From an uncultured Pelagibacteraceae bacterium (GTDB lineage: Bacteria > Pseudomonadota > Alphaproteobacteria > Pelagibacterales > Pelagibacteraceae): a stretch of 64,000 nucleotides of DNA. Position 1 is the first letter of the stretch. Every line of letters begins with the position of its first letter. Below the pieces are notes generated by a model, which was not told the DNA's origin, did not search any database, and was given only the letters and a program-made list of their open reading frames with translations. The DNA is taken from positions 22,176 to 86,175 of the forward strand of contig CACCIT010000002.1 in the NCBI GenBank assembly GCA_902546145.1, read 5' to 3'. Shown here piece after piece: positions 8,069 to 18,054 of this stretch. A program made the position numbers and the translations under genes.

Positions 8069-9757
8069 ATGATATCTAAAATATTTAAAATCATATTATT
8101 ATTAGCGTTATCCTATCAGACACCTCTTTATTCTAAAAGTACAAGTTTTAATGATTTCAACTCAAGAGATTTATCTAATTATTTTTCAGGTATTATAGCT
8201 TATGAAAATAGAGATAATTCAGAAGCTTTAAAATATTTCAATTTAAGTAAAGTTTTACTAAACAGCCATGACAATTATTTAAAAAGATATGTTAATTCGC
8301 TTGTATTAGAAAACAAAGTAGCGCAAGCAATAAATGTTGTAAAAAATAACTCAAAAAAAAGTAACGCTGATTTTTTTGATGCATATATTTTATTAATAAT
8401 TGATAGTTTGAAAAAAAATGATTTTGATAAAGCTGATATTTATTTAGATCAAAGTTTGAGATTTCAGGAAGAAAATAGAATTAATCTAGTAATTTTTGAG
8501 ACTTTAAAGCAGTATATTTACACTTTTAAAAATAAAAAACTTTTACCTAATAAGAAAAATTTTGGAAACTTATCATTAATATCTGAGGCATTTCAAAGAT
8601 GTCATTATAATGATCAAAGAACCAGCTCTTTCTTTTTAAATTTAATTAATAATCAACAAGGTGATTATTCAAGATATATATTTTTTTATATAAATTATCT
8701 AATTCAGAATAAGGAGTTTGCTCAGGCAAAGTCAGTAATTGATCAAATTGATTATATTGGCTCAACACTTTTGTTAACTCAAACCAAAAGCTGGATAGAT
8801 AATAATAAGTTTAAAAGTTTTGAAAAAATTTTCTCATGTGAAAACCACAACGATATAATTAGTGAATTTTTATTTTTGATATCAAACCTTTATTCGTCAC
8901 AAGATAATTTTGAAAAATCAAATTTTTATTTAAATTTATCAATATACTTAAATCCTAAATTTGAATTTAATTTATCACTCGTTGCAGAAAATTTCTTTGC
9001 AGATGGTGAATACAACAAGGTAAAAAAAATAGTAAGAAAATTTAAAGAGACTGATGAGTTTTATTATTGGTTTAGAGTTAAAAAAGAAGCTCAAATAATA
9101 GTGAAAGAACAAAATTATGAAAAGGGCACTAGTTATATCGAGTCTAAATTTAAAAATATTGAAAAACCTAATCCAAAGATGATTTTTGATTTAGCGAATT
9201 TTTACAAAAACTCTAAAAATTATGAACTTGCAATCGATTATTATTCAAGATTAATATCTTCCCTAGAGGATAACTCTCTAATTAAATCAGATATTTTATA
9301 TCGAAGAGGTGGGAGTTACGAAAGATTAGGTGAATATCAGAAATCTGATGAAGATTTACTTCATGCATTAAGAATAAGACCTAATGATGCATACGTCCTA
9401 AATTATCTTGCTTATTCTTGGTTAGAACGTGATTACAAAATAGATGAAGCGATGGAAATGTTAAAAATAGCATATGATTTAAAAAGTAATGATCCCTATA
9501 TTATTGACTCAATTGGTTGGGCATATTTCTTGATAGATGAATATGAAGAGGCAGAAAAATATTTAAAAAGAGCTGTAGAATTAATGCCTGATGACCCAAT
9601 AGTAAATGATCATTACGGAGATATATTGTGGAAGCTAGATCAAAAAATTCAAGCAAGATATTTTTGGAATAGTGTGTTGAGCTTTGATGATACTGAACAT
9701 GATATGAGAGAAAATATAAACAAAAAATTGATTACTGGCTTAAAATCTATTCAATGA
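8069..9757 (+). CDS. Secreted TPR-repeat protein
   Basis: A 562-residue protein with a signal peptide (MISKIFKIILLLALSYQTPLYS) and tetratricopeptide repeats throughout. They are clearest in the C-terminal third: SDILYRRGGSYERLGEYQKSDEDLLHALRIRPND, AYVLNYLAYSWLERDYKIDEAMEMLKIAYDLKSND, and DSIGWAYFLIDEYEEAEKYL. This pattern is typical of alphaproteobacterial periplasmic or outer-membrane-associated TPR proteins of unknown partner. An AAGGA ribosome site lies at 8060-8064. ispE starts on its stop codon (4 bp overlap), so the two are translationally coupled. No specific function can be given. Confidence 0.75.
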   Translation: MISKIFKIILLLALSYQTPLYSKSTSFNDFNSRDLSNYFSGIIAYENRDNSEALKYFNLSKVLLNSHDNYLKRYVNSLVLENKVAQAINVVKNNSKKSNADFFDAYILLIIDSLKKNDFDKADIYLDQSLRFQEENRINLVIFETLKQYIYTFKNKKLLPNKKNFGNLSLISEAFQRCHYNDQRTSSFFLNLINNQQGDYSRYIFFYINYLIQNKEFAQAKSVIDQIDYIGSTLLLTQTKSWIDNNKFKSFEKIFSCENHNDIISEFLFLISNLYSSQDNFEKSNFYLNLSIYLNPKFEFNLSLVAENFFADGEYNKVKKIVRKFKETDEFYYWFRVKKEAQIIVKEQNYEKGTSYIESKFKNIEKPNPKMIFDLANFYKNSKNYELAIDYYSRLISSLEDNSLIKSDILYRRGGSYERLGEYQKSDEDLLHALRIRPNDAYVLNYLAYSWLERDYKIDEAMEMLKIAYDLKSNDPYIIDSIGWAYFLIDEYEEAEKYLKRAVELMPDDPIVNDHYGDILWKLDQKIQARYFWNSVLSFDDTEHDMRENINKKLITGLKSIQ

Positions 9758-10596
9758 AATTAAATTTAAAGTCTCATGCTAAAATCAACTTAGCTCTCAA
9801 TGTAATAGGAAAAAATAAATCATTACATAAAATTGAAAGCATCATTAGTTTTATCGATTTGTATGATGTTATTTCAATAAAAAAAATAGGAGGTGAAAAA
9901 CATAATATCTCTTTTCAAGGGAAATTTGCGAAAGGTATTGGAAAAAAAAATACTGTTCAAAAACTCTTTAAAATATTAGGTCGAGAAAAGTTACTACTAA
10001 ATCAAAAATTTAGAGTTTCTATAACAAAGAATATTCCTCAAAAAGCAGGACTTGGTGGTGGTTCTATAAATGCTGCGAGTATTTTAAATTTTTTAAATCA
10101 AAAAAAGGTAATTAAAATTAGTGAAAAGAAAATTTTGGAGGTTTGCTCTGAAATAGGGTCTGATGTTTATTTAGGTATAAAACCGTCTAGCTCAGTTTTA
10201 CTTTCAAACAATAAAATTAAAAAATTTTTTAATTGTCCGACACTAAATATGCTTTTAATAAAGCCCAATTTTGGTTGTGCGACAAAAAAAATTTATTCTA
10301 ACGTTAAAAATTTTACAAAACCAAAATTTAATAATCCAAAAAAAAATATGTTTGGTTATAATTTTTTAAAAAATCAAAGTAATACTTTAGAAGATGTTGC
10401 AATTTCAAAATACCCACAAATAAAAAAGATTAAGTTATTTTTAGAAAAGACTAATAATCCTGAGTTTGTAAGAATGACTGGGTCTGGATCTACAGTAATT
10501 GCATACTATAAATCAGTCAAAGACTGTAATTCAGCAAAAGTTCAATTTAAGAGGAAATTTAAAAATTGTTGGTTGTATGTATCAAAAACTATATAA
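9754..10596 (+). CDS. ispE: 4-diphosphocytidyl-2-C-methyl-D-erythritol kinase
   Basis: GHMP kinase of the MEP isoprenoid pathway, phosphorylating CDP-methylerythritol. It begins KLNLKSHAKINLALNVIGKN, the IspE N-terminal block. The ATP-binding motif is PQKAGLGGGSINAASIL (residues 95-111), and the third motif is VRMTGSGSTVIAYY near the C-terminus. Its 280 residues match the family. It overlaps the preceding TPR gene by 4 bp and is followed by tRNA-Gln after a 34 bp gap. Confidence 0.92.
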   Translation: MKLNLKSHAKINLALNVIGKNKSLHKIESIISFIDLYDVISIKKIGGEKHNISFQGKFAKGIGKKNTVQKLFKILGREKLLLNQKFRVSITKNIPQKAGLGGGSINAASILNFLNQKKVIKISEKKILEVCSEIGSDVYLGIKPSSSVLLSNNKIKKFFNCPTLNMLLIKPNFGCATKKIYSNVKNFTKPKFNNPKKNMFGYNFLKNQSNTLEDVAISKYPQIKKIKLFLEKTNNPEFVRMTGSGSTVIAYYKSVKDCNSAKVQFKRKFKNCWLYVSKTI

Positions 10597-10630
10597 ATTT
10601 ATTTTTTTTGTGTTATAGGAACTATAATAT

Positions 10631-10704
10631 TGGGGCGTAGCCAAGCGGTAAGGCACGGGTTTTTGGTACCTGCATCCTAGGTTCGAATCCTAGCGCCCCA
10701 GCCA
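10631..10704 (+). tRNA. tRNA-Gln (anticodon TTG), CCA encoded
   Basis: The acceptor 5' strand TGGGGCG (10631-10637) pairs with CGCCCCA (10694-10700), followed by a G discriminator and genomic CCA. The D-arm is AGCCAAGCGGTAAGGC. The anticodon arm is centred on TTTTGGT, giving TTG. The T-arm is CCTAGGTTCGAATCCTAGC with a perfect TTCGAAT loop. A TATAAT at 10623-10628 is too close to the 5' end to be the mature -10, so the gene may be read from an upstream promoter. cca starts only 5 bp after the CCA end. Confidence 0.95.
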
Positions 10705-10709
10705 TATAT

Positions 10710-11984
10710 ATGGATAAATTTTTAGATAAAATTTTTTTTAGGTCCAAAAATCTTAATTATATAAGTAAAAATATAAAAAACATATCCCAGAACACTCCTG
10801 CAAAAAAAATTTTTGAAGCAATTAACAATTACTCAGAAAATAGTGAATTAAGATTTGTTGGAGGATGTATTAGAAAAATTATAAATCGAGAAGAAGTAGA
10901 TGACATTGATTTAGCAACCAACATTACACCAGATGAAGTTTGTGATGCACTAAATAAACATCAAATTAAATTTTTTGAGTCGGGTAAAGAACACGGCACG
11001 ATAACTGCAGTAATAAATGAAAAAAACTATGAAATTACTTCACTTAGAAAAGACGTTGCTACAGACGGAAGACATGCAAAAGTTGAATTTACTTCTGATT
11101 GGAAAGAAGATTCAAAAAGAAGAGATTTTACAATTAATGCTATTTACTCTGATAGTTTAGGAAATTTATTTGATCCACAAAATGGTAAGCTAGATTTAAA
11201 TAAAGGTGTTTTAAAATTTATTGGAGATCCAGAAAAAAGAATTCAAGAGGATTATTTAAGAATATTAAGATATTTCCGTTTTCATATTAATTACTCAACT
11301 GAAAATCATAAAACAGAGATAATTAAAATATTTAAAAAAAATATCAAAGGTATTTCGAACTTATCTGCTGAAAGATTATTAGATGAATTTAAAAAGACAG
11401 TTAAATCAAAAAATTTTCTCAAATTATTTGAAGATCAACAAAGTTTAGAAATATTAGAAATAGTATTTCCACAATTTAAAAATATTAATCATTTTAAGAA
11501 GCTAAATTCATTTAGTTCTAAAGTTATTAGCAACTTTGATTTTATTTTTATAATTGCGTTACTGATTATTGATGAAACAGACAATACTGATTATTTCATT
11601 TACAAATTTAAAATCTCAAAAAAAGATCAAAAGAGGCTCAAATTAATTCATTATTTTTTCAAAGAAAAGGTGAATATTAAAAGTTTTACAGAAAAAAACT
11701 TTAATAAAATATTTTATTATAATGGCAGACAAACTGTAATTGATATAATTAATTTTAAATTGATCTTTTCAAGTAAGGTGGAAAATAAATTATTAAAATT
11801 ACTTAAAATTTATGAAAATAAAACATTGCCTGAATTAAAAATTGGAGCAAATATTTTAATGTCTAAGTATAAAATTCCTGAGGGTAAAATTTTAGGTAAT
11901 AAATTGAAACTTATAGAAGAAACCTGGGTTCAAAATGGATTTCAAATTTCAGATAAACAGGTTGAAAAAATTGCAAAAAGTTAA
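10710..11984 (+). CDS. cca: CCA tRNA nucleotidyltransferase / poly(A) polymerase family
   Basis: A 424-residue class II nucleotidyltransferase. The head motif is [24 protein letters not shown], in which the DxD of DDIDLA binds metal. [31 protein letters not shown] (the RRDFT motif) and [20 protein letters not shown] (the ERxxED-type motif) complete the catalytic core. The C-terminal helical half is divergent. It repairs or adds the 3' CCA of tRNAs. It sits 5 bp behind a tRNA whose CCA is already encoded, so repair is the likely role for that tRNA. Its stop overlaps convergent greA by 4 bp. Confidence 0.9.
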   Translation: MDKFLDKIFFRSKNLNYISKNIKNISQNTPAKKIFEAINNYSENSELRFVGGCIRKIINREEVDDIDLATNITPDEVCDALNKHQIKFFESGKEHGTITAVINEKNYEITSLRKDVATDGRHAKVEFTSDWKEDSKRRDFTINAIYSDSLGNLFDPQNGKLDLNKGVLKFIGDPEKRIQEDYLRILRYFRFHINYSTENHKTEIIKIFKKNIKGISNLSAERLLDEFKKTVKSKNFLKLFEDQQSLEILEIVFPQFKNINHFKKLNSFSSKVISNFDFIFIIALLIIDETDNTDYFIYKFKISKKDQKRLKLIHYFFKEKVNIKSFTEKNFNKIFYYNGRQTVIDIINFKLIFSSKVENKLLKLLKIYENKTLPELKIGANILMSKYKIPEGKILGNKLKLIEETWVQNGFQISDKQVEKIAKS

Positions 11985-12457
11985 ATATATTTAACGTCTT
12001 TAATTTCAAAATTCTTTGTTCCAGAAGGAGTGCTTATTTCTACAAGATCACTTTTATTTTTTCCTATTAATCCTTTTCCAATTGGTGACTGAAAGAAAAT
12101 TAATTTTTGTTTTAAGTCAGCTTCATCTTTTCCAACAATTTTATAATTTATTTTTTCCCCACTATCTAAGTCTTCTAAATATACAGTTGATCCAAAAATT
12201 ACTTTACCTTCATTATTTAATTTAGTTACATCAATCACATTAGCTCTAGCTATTATGTCGTTTATTTCAGTAATCCTACCTTCATTATGAGATTGTTCTT
12301 CTTTTGCAGCGTGATATTCGGCATTTTCCTTGAGATCTCCATGCGATCTTGCTTCAGCAATTGCGGCAACTATCTCAGGTCTTTTATTTTCTTTTAAAAA
12401 AATAAGTTCTTCCTCTAATTTTTTTAAACCATTTAAAGTAATAGGTTCTTTTTCCAT
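11981..12457 (-). CDS. greA: Transcription elongation factor GreA
   Basis: Rescues backtracked RNA polymerase by stimulating transcript cleavage. The N-terminal coiled coil contains [45 protein letters not shown], including the acidic tip residues of the conserved GDLKENAEY. The C-terminal FKBP-like domain has [23 protein letters not shown]. Its 158 residues match the family exactly. It lies 4 bp downstream of hemF on the same strand and probably shares the trmL-hemF-greA transcript. Confidence 0.96.
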   Translation of the reverse strand: MEKEPITLNGLKKLEEELIFLKENKRPEIVAAIAEARSHGDLKENAEYHAAKEEQSHNEGRITEINDIIARANVIDVTKLNNEGKVIFGSTVYLEDLDSGEKINYKIVGKDEADLKQKLIFFQSPIGKGLIGKNKSDLVEISTPSGTKNFEIKDVKYI

Positions 12458-12461
12458 TTTT

Positions 12462-13289
12462 TTATTTCCACTTAGCTAAAGGAGGTAACGACATTAAAAT
12501 TCCTTCTACATTACCACCAGTTTGTAATCCAAATTTAGTTCCTCTGTCATACAGTAAATTAAATTCTGCGTAACGTCCTCTTTTAATATACTGCTTCTCT
12601 TTTTCTTTTAAAGACCATTTTTTCTTAATTTTTTTTCTAATAATTTCATTAAACATCATTTGAAAAGTAATACCAACATCTCTTACAAATTTAAAATCTT
12701 TTTCGAAATTATCATCTTTATAATCAAAAAAAATTCCCCCAATTCCTCTAGCTTCTTTTCTGTGGGGTAAATAAAAATATTCATCGCACCATTTTTTATA
12801 TTTTTTATAATAATTTTTATTATGTTGATCACACATTAACTTCAAAGTTTTATGAAATTTATTTTTTTCATTGTCATCTTTTATAGCTGGAGTTAAATCC
12901 ATTCCCCCACCAAACCAATTTTTTTGAGTGCTGATATATCTTGTATTAAAATGCATAGCTGGAATGTGTGGATTTTGCATATGCATAACTATTGAAATTC
13001 CTGAGGCCCAAAATCTAGGATCTTTCTCAGCTCCTGGTATATTTTTTTGAAATTTTTTTGGAAATTTTCCATATACCTTTGAGAAATTTACTCCAACTTT
13101 TTCAAAAATTTTTCCATTTTTTAAAATTCTATATTCACCACCACCTTCATCTTTTTTAGAGTTTCTTTTCCAAGAAGTTGATTCAAATTTTATTTTGTTG
13201 TTTTCTAATTCAAGTATGTCATTGCAAATTGCATTTTGTAATAATTTGAACCAACTGCTAGCTAGGTCTTTTTTAATTGAATTGTCCAT
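12462..13289 (-). CDS. hemF: Oxygen-dependent coproporphyrinogen III oxidase
   Basis: Haem biosynthesis enzyme converting coproporphyrinogen III to protoporphyrinogen IX with O2. Conserved blocks are [26 protein letters not shown] (residues 98-119), [34 protein letters not shown] (residues 165-187) and the C-terminal [31 protein letters not shown]. The 275-residue length fits HemF. Use of the oxygen-requiring form fits an aerobic, respiratory organism, as does petABC close by. It is separated from trmL by one base. Confidence 0.96.
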   Translation of the reverse strand: MDNSIKKDLASSWFKLLQNAICNDILELENNKIKFESTSWKRNSKKDEGGGEYRILKNGKIFEKVGVNFSKVYGKFPKKFQKNIPGAEKDPRFWASGISIVMHMQNPHIPAMHFNTRYISTQKNWFGGGMDLTPAIKDDNEKNKFHKTLKLMCDQHNKNYYKKYKKWCDEYFYLPHRKEARGIGGIFFDYKDDNFEKDFKFVRDVGITFQMMFNEIIRKKIKKKWSLKEKEKQYIKRGRYAEFNLLYDRGTKFGLQTGGNVEGILMSLPPLAKWK

Positions 13290-13290
13290 A

Positions 13291-13749
13291 TTACATTAAA
13301 TTATTTTGCCTTAAACTTTCAGCCAAAACTATTGCAACTGAGGATGCTATATTTAGAGATCTCGCATTTTCTTTCATTGGAATTTTTAGACGATCACAAA
13401 TCAGCCTATGAACCTTCTCTGGAACACCAGCGCTCTCTCTTCCAAATAATATTGTATCATCAGCTTTAAAATTAAATTTAGTATAATTTATAGAACCCTT
13501 TGTTGTCATTAAAACAATTCTTTGATTCTTTTTTTCTTCAAAAAAATGTTCTGCACTTTGGTAAAATTTAATTTTATCATAGTCCATGTAGTCCATTACA
13601 ACTCTTTTGAACCTTTTGTCAGATAATAAAAATCCACAAGGCTCAATAATTTCTAATTCCGCTCCTAAACAGGCACATGTTCGTATAATTGCAGCTGTAT
13701 TCTGTGGAATATCTGGCTCGTATAGTGAAATTTTAGGTCTTGGTTTCAT
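13291..13749 (-). CDS. trmL: tRNA (cytidine/uridine-34 2'-O) methyltransferase
   Basis: A 152-residue SPOUT methyltransferase. It begins ISLYEPDIPQNTAAIIRTCACLGAELEIIEPCGF, the TrmL N-terminus, and has the knot motifs LFGRESAGVPE (residues 106-116) and IPMKENARSLNIASSVAIVLAE (residues 127-148). Such enzymes 2'-O-methylate the wobble base of leucine tRNAs. It heads a probable trmL-hemF-greA unit, divergent from petABC across 91 bp. Confidence 0.92.
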   Translation of the reverse strand: MKPRPKISLYEPDIPQNTAAIIRTCACLGAELEIIEPCGFLLSDKRFKRVVMDYMDYDKIKFYQSAEHFFEEKKNQRIVLMTTKGSINYTKFNFKADDTILFGRESAGVPEKVHRLICDRLKIPMKENARSLNIASSVAIVLAESLRQNNLM

Positions 13750-13779
13750 CCGTAATGTGTCATTCTTTCAGTAGAAAAA

Positions 13780-13809
13780 TTGCTGTTATCTTATAAGAAA
13801 TCGTATATT
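13780..13809 (+). promoter_or_regulatory. Putative sigma-70 promoter of petABC
   Basis: TTGCTG (13780-13785) and TATATT (13804-13809) are 18 bp apart, placing a start site about 25 bp before the petA ATG. It was assigned by eye in the 91 bp between trmL and petA, and no box of the pilus island type is present here. Confidence 0.4.
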
Positions 13810-13840
13810 AAGTTAATTTTTTAACAAAAAGCTATTTAAA

Positions 13841-14353
13841 ATGTCAGATAAAAAGCCAAAAAAAAGAAGAGATTTTTTATTTACAGCGACCACAGCAGTA
13901 GGTGCAGTTGGAGCTGCAGCAGTAGTGTGGCCCATGGTAGATCAAATGAATCCAGATGCTTCAGTTAAAGCATTAGCAAGTACCGAGGTAGATGTAAGTT
14001 CAGTCAAACCTGGAAACACAATTACAGTTCTATGGAGAGGAAAACCAGTTTTCATCAGAAGAAGAACACAAGAAGAGATCGACGAAGCAAGATCTGTTAA
14101 AATGGAAGAATTAATTCATCCAGAAAAAGATGAGGATAGAGCAAAAAATCCTGAATGGTTGGTCATGCTTGGAGTTTGTACTCATTTAGGATGTGTGCCT
14201 TTGAATGACAAAGGTGATTATAATGGATGGTTTTGTCCTTGTCATGGTTCTCACTATGATACATCTGGAAGAATTAGAAAAGGACCAGCTCCTTGGAATA
14301 TGGAAGTTCCAAAGTATGAATTCGTTAACGCAAACACAATTAAAATAGGATAG
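13841..14353 (+). CDS. petA: Ubiquinol-cytochrome c reductase, Rieske iron-sulfur subunit
   Basis: The Rieske subunit of the bc1 complex carries electrons from ubiquinol to cytochrome c1. A twin-arginine-type N-terminus ([25 protein letters not shown]) serves as Tat signal and membrane anchor. The [2Fe-2S] ligands lie in CTHLGC (residues 124-129) and CPCHGSHYD (about residues 144-152). Its 170 residues are typical. It is first in petABC, with petB starting 7 bp downstream. Confidence 0.96.
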   Translation: MSDKKPKKRRDFLFTATTAVGAVGAAAVVWPMVDQMNPDASVKALASTEVDVSSVKPGNTITVLWRGKPVFIRRRTQEEIDEARSVKMEELIHPEKDEDRAKNPEWLVMLGVCTHLGCVPLNDKGDYNGWFCPCHGSHYDTSGRIRKGPAPWNMEVPKYEFVNANTIKIG

Positions 14354-14360
14354 TATATTA

Positions 14361-15623
14361 ATGAGTGATCACGATTATAGACCTAAATCAAAAGTTGGTC
14401 AGTGGTTTAATGATAGATTACCGTTACTTACTCTTGCAAATCATTTAACGGATTATCCTACTCCAAAAAACTTAAATTACTGGTGGACATTTGGAGGAAT
14501 TTTAACTTTTTGCTTAATCACACAAATTATAACTGGATTAACTTTGGCAATGCACTACATTGCTCATGCTGACATGGCATTTGAGAGTGTTGAGCATATC
14601 ATGAGAGATGTGAACTATGGATGGTTAATTAGATACATTCATGCAAATGGAGCATCAATGTTTTTTCTTGCTGTATATATTCATATCTTTAGATCGTTAT
14701 TTTATGGTTCTTACAAAGCACCAAGAGAAATAATTTGGATTATTGGAATAGTAATCTACTTGTTAATGATGGCAGCTGCATTCATGGGCTACGTTTTACC
14801 TTGGGGACAAATGAGTTTCTGGGGAGCAACTGTTATTACAAATTTATTTAGTGCAATCCCATTAGTAGGTGAGGGAATTGTAACATGGTTATGGGGTGGA
14901 TACTCAGTTGATAATCCAACTTTAACAAGATTTTTCACTCTACATTACTTAATTCCATTTTTAATAGCAGGACTTGTAATTTTACATATATGGGCTCTGC
15001 ATGTACCTGGAAATAATAATCCAGTTGGTATTGATATCAAAAAACCTTCAAAGGACACTGTCCCATTCCATCCATACATTGTAATTAAAGATGGTTTCGC
15101 ATTATTAATGTTTATGATTGTTTTTGCATTTTTTGTTTTTTATACGCCAAATATTTTGGGTCACGCAGATAATTACATAGAGGCAAATCCTATGGTAACT
15201 CCAGCTCATATAGTTCCAGAATGGTATTTGTTACCTTTTTATGCGATATTAAGATCGGTACCAGATAAACTACTTGGAGTAATTGCAATGCTATCTGCTA
15301 TCTTAATACTTGCAGCTTTACCTTGGTTAGATACTTCAAAAATTAGATCAGCAGTATTTAGACCTTTGTACAAACAGTTTTACTGGATTTTAGTAGCAGA
15401 CGTTTTAATTCTTGGTTACATGGGGGCAATGCCTGCAGAAGGTCTTTATTTATTAATTGCAAGAGTAGCAACTGCCTATTATTTCTTACATTTCTTGGTT
15501 ATCCTCCCTGTGCTTGGATTTAAAGAGAGAACATTACCTGTTCCACTAAGTATAACGGAACCTATTTTAGGTGGATCACCTAACTTAGCAGCAGCAAAAC
15601 ACAGAGAAAGTAAAATAAAATAA
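14361..15623 (+). CDS. petB: Cytochrome b of the bc1 complex
   Basis: Integral membrane di-haem subunit with the ubiquinol oxidation and reduction sites. It has about eight transmembrane helices. Haem ligands are seen in LAMHYIAHA and [13 protein letters not shown] (first pair), and [26 protein letters not shown] (second pair). The Qo motif is [14 protein letters not shown] near residues 286-299. Its 420 residues fit alphaproteobacterial cytochrome b. It lies between petA and petC in an uninterrupted operon. Confidence 0.97.
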   Translation: MSDHDYRPKSKVGQWFNDRLPLLTLANHLTDYPTPKNLNYWWTFGGILTFCLITQIITGLTLAMHYIAHADMAFESVEHIMRDVNYGWLIRYIHANGASMFFLAVYIHIFRSLFYGSYKAPREIIWIIGIVIYLLMMAAAFMGYVLPWGQMSFWGATVITNLFSAIPLVGEGIVTWLWGGYSVDNPTLTRFFTLHYLIPFLIAGLVILHIWALHVPGNNNPVGIDIKKPSKDTVPFHPYIVIKDGFALLMFMIVFAFFVFYTPNILGHADNYIEANPMVTPAHIVPEWYLLPFYAILRSVPDKLLGVIAMLSAILILAALPWLDTSKIRSAVFRPLYKQFYWILVADVLILGYMGAMPAEGLYLLIARVATAYYFLHFLVILPVLGFKERTLPVPLSITEPILGGSPNLAAAKHRESKIK

Positions 15624-15624
15624 A

Positions 15625-16404
15625 GTGAAAAAGTTATTTAAATTAATTTTAATACTTTCATTTTTTTCTCTAAATAGTGTCCAAACATTTGCTGCAGAAA
15701 AAGTAGATTATCTTAAAACAGATTGGAGTTTTAAAGGTCTTTTTGGAAAATTTGATAGGGCAGCTCTTCAAAGAGGGTATCAAGTTTATACTGAAGTTTG
15801 TGCTTCTTGCCATTCAATGAAATATTTGAGCTATAGAAATTTATCAGAAGAGGGCGGACCAGAGTTTTCAGAGGCAGCTGCAAAAGCAATAGCTGCTTCT
15901 TTTGAGGTTGCAGATGGACCTAACGCTGATGGCGAAATGTTTACTAGACCTGGAAAACTTTCAGATAAATTTGTGATGCCATATGACAATGTAAAAGCCG
16001 CACAAGCAGCTAATGGAGGAGCTTATCCACCAGATATGTCTGTTTTAGTTAAAGCAAGAGGTGGTGGAGTTGATTATATTTATTCTTTACTTCAAGGTTA
16101 TGAAGATCCACCAAGTGGAGTAACTTTAGATGATGGAGTTTATTACAACAAATATATGTATGGTAATAAGATTAGAATGGCAGCACCATTATCAGATGGA
16201 ATTGTAGAGTATGGCGATGGCACTAATGCATCAGTTGAACAGATGTCAAAAGATGTAACAACATTTTTAATGTGGGCTGCAGAGCCTCACTTAGAAGCAA
16301 GACACCAAATGGGATTTAAAGCTATAGTATATTTGATTATTTTAACTATTTTAGTTTACTTTAGTATGAAGAAAATCTGGTCACGTGTTGAATCTGAAGT
16401 TTAA
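15625..16404 (+). CDS. petC: Cytochrome c1
   Basis: Haem c subunit of the bc1 complex. It starts with GTG one base after petB. A signal peptide (MKKLFKLILILSFFSLNSVQTFA) is followed by the haem-binding CASCH (near residue 59). YPPDMSVLVKARGGGVDYIYSLLQGYEDPP is a family block, and GNKIRMAAPLSDG holds the probable axial Met. A C-terminal membrane anchor (FKAIVYLIILTILVYFSM) ends the protein. The last 24 bp overlap the 3' end of convergent ychF. Confidence 0.96.
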   Translation: MKKLFKLILILSFFSLNSVQTFAAEKVDYLKTDWSFKGLFGKFDRAALQRGYQVYTEVCASCHSMKYLSYRNLSEEGGPEFSEAAAKAIAASFEVADGPNADGEMFTRPGKLSDKFVMPYDNVKAAQAANGGAYPPDMSVLVKARGGGVDYIYSLLQGYEDPPSGVTLDDGVYYNKYMYGNKIRMAAPLSDGIVEYGDGTNASVEQMSKDVTTFLMWAAEPHLEARHQMGFKAIVYLIILTILVYFSMKKIWSRVESEV

Positions 16405-17454
16405 CACATCTCCATCTTTAACAATATAATCTTTTCCTTCCAATCTCATTTTCCCATTTGCTTTAGAATTTACCCAGCCATCATTTGCTATAAAATCTTC
16501 ATAAGAAATAGTTTCAGCTCGTATAAAGCCTTTTTCAAAATCAGTATGTATTTCACCTGCTGCCTTAGGAGCTGTACAATTTTTTTTAATTGTCCATGCT
16601 CTTGTTTCTTCAGGACCCGATGTAAAATAAGTGTCTAGTTCTAGTATATTGTAACCTTTTTGAATTAACATATTTAATCCAGTTTCTTTTAAACCTATCA
16701 TTTCCATATAATTTTTTTTCTCTTCAACAGGTAGCTCATTAATCTGATTTTCAATATCAGCTGATACAATAAGTGTATTTTCATTCCCAAATTTTTCTAT
16801 GAAATCATTTGTATATTTATTACCATTCTGAACACTTTGTTCATCAACATTACAAACATATATTTTTGGCTTAATTGATAATAAACCGCTTTGATTTAAT
16901 TGCTTCGTATCAAATTGTGTTTTTAGAACTGAAATATCTTTATCATTATTTATGCAATCTAGAGCGATTTCTAAAATTTTAAGCTGCTCCTCATCTACAT
17001 TTTTCTTGTTATTTTTTTCCAATCTTTTTTGAATACTTTCAAGATCTGCTAGCATCATTTCAGTTTCAATAATTTCCAAATCTCTCACTGGGTTTACATC
17101 AGGATTAACATTTTGGATATCATCTGAATCAAAACATCTAATCATATGAATTACAGCATCAACTTCTCTGATATGAGAAAGAAATTTATTTCCTAATCCT
17201 TCTCCCTTTGAAGCTCCTTTTACAAGACCAGCAATATCAACGAATGAAATTGTAGTATTAATTACCTTTTTAGAGTTAGAGACTTTTGATAATTTAGACA
17301 ATCTTTCATCTGGTACGGGAACTACACCAACATTTGGATCAATTGTACAAAATGGAAAATTAGCTGCTTGTGCTTTACTAGAATTTGTTAGTGCATTAAA
17401 AAGCGTAGACTTACCAACATTTGGCAAACCAACAATTCCACATTTAAAACTCAT
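16381..17454 (-). CDS. ychF: Ribosome-binding GTPase/ATPase YchF
   Basis: OBG-family P-loop NTPase that hydrolyses ATP in most characterised homologues. G1 is GLPNVGKSTLFNALT (residues 8-22), G2 NFPFCTIDPNVGVVPVPDERL, G3 DIAGLVKGASKGEGLG. G4 is the non-canonical type, consistent with the family. The C-terminal TGS domain is GPEETRAWTIKKNCTAPKAAGEIHTDFEKGFIRAE. Its 357 residues match. It shares a base with the upstream pth and runs on the prs-rplY-pth-ychF strand. Confidence 0.95.
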   Translation of the reverse strand: MSFKCGIVGLPNVGKSTLFNALTNSSKAQAANFPFCTIDPNVGVVPVPDERLSKLSKVSNSKKVINTTISFVDIAGLVKGASKGEGLGNKFLSHIREVDAVIHMIRCFDSDDIQNVNPDVNPVRDLEIIETEMMLADLESIQKRLEKNNKKNVDEEQLKILEIALDCINNDKDISVLKTQFDTKQLNQSGLLSIKPKIYVCNVDEQSVQNGNKYTNDFIEKFGNENTLIVSADIENQINELPVEEKKNYMEMIGLKETGLNMLIQKGYNILELDTYFTSGPEETRAWTIKKNCTAPKAAGEIHTDFEKGFIRAETISYEDFIANDGWVNSKANGKMRLEGKDYIVKDGDVLNFRFNT

Positions 17455-18014
17455 TATTTATTATTAACTGTACTTGAAAATAGATCTAATTTTTTTTCAA
17501 TTAATATTGAAATTGAATCAGTAATATTATTTGTAATTTTTTCCAATCCAACCATTTCATCTTCATCAAAATTTTGAAGTACAAAATCACTTACTTCCAT
17601 ATTGTCTTTTGGTTTTCCAATACCAATTCTTACTCTAGAATAATCTTTACCAATAAATTTATCTATTGAAGCTATACCATTATGACCTGCGCTAGATCCA
17701 CCAAACTTAGCTTTAATTTTTCCAAATTCTACATCCAAGTCATCATGAAAAACTATGACATCCTCGGCATCAATTTTAAAATATTCTATTAGTTCTCTTA
17801 TACAAATTCCTGAATTATTCATGAAAGTTAAAGGTTTAATTGCATATATTTTTTTGTCTCCAACATTTCCTGTTGTAAGCAAACCTTTAAATTTTGGCTT
17901 TTGTTTTGATAGACCAAATTTTTTATTTATTGAGTCTATAATTTTAAAACCTACATTATGTCTATTGTTTTCACTATCGGGCGTTGGGTTACCTAGTCCT
18001 ACAAATAAAAGCAT
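17454..18014 (-). CDS. pth: Peptidyl-tRNA hydrolase
   Basis: Recycles peptidyl-tRNAs released from ribosomes. It begins MLLFVGLGNPTPDSENNRHNVGF, with conserved Asn and catalytic His (residue 19-20). KPLTFMNNSGICIRE and VFHDDLDVEFGKIKAKFGGSSAGHNGIASI give the other family blocks, followed by DYSRVRIGIGKP. The 186-residue length is normal. It lies 40 bp after rplY and shares base 17454 with ychF, a common bacterial arrangement. Confidence 0.96.
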   Translation of the reverse strand: MLLFVGLGNPTPDSENNRHNVGFKIIDSINKKFGLSKQKPKFKGLLTTGNVGDKKIYAIKPLTFMNNSGICIRELIEYFKIDAEDVIVFHDDLDVEFGKIKAKFGGSSAGHNGIASIDKFIGKDYSRVRIGIGKPKDNMEVSDFVLQNFDEDEMVGLEKITNNITDSISILIEKKLDLFSSTVNNK

Positions 18015-18054
18015 GAGAATTTTTTAATGGAAAACAAACTTTAGTTTAAATAAT

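Noticed and set aside
10623..10628. TATAAT upstream of tRNA-Gln as its promoter -10
   Set aside because: It ends 2 bp before the mature tRNA 5' end, so transcription would start within the tRNA.
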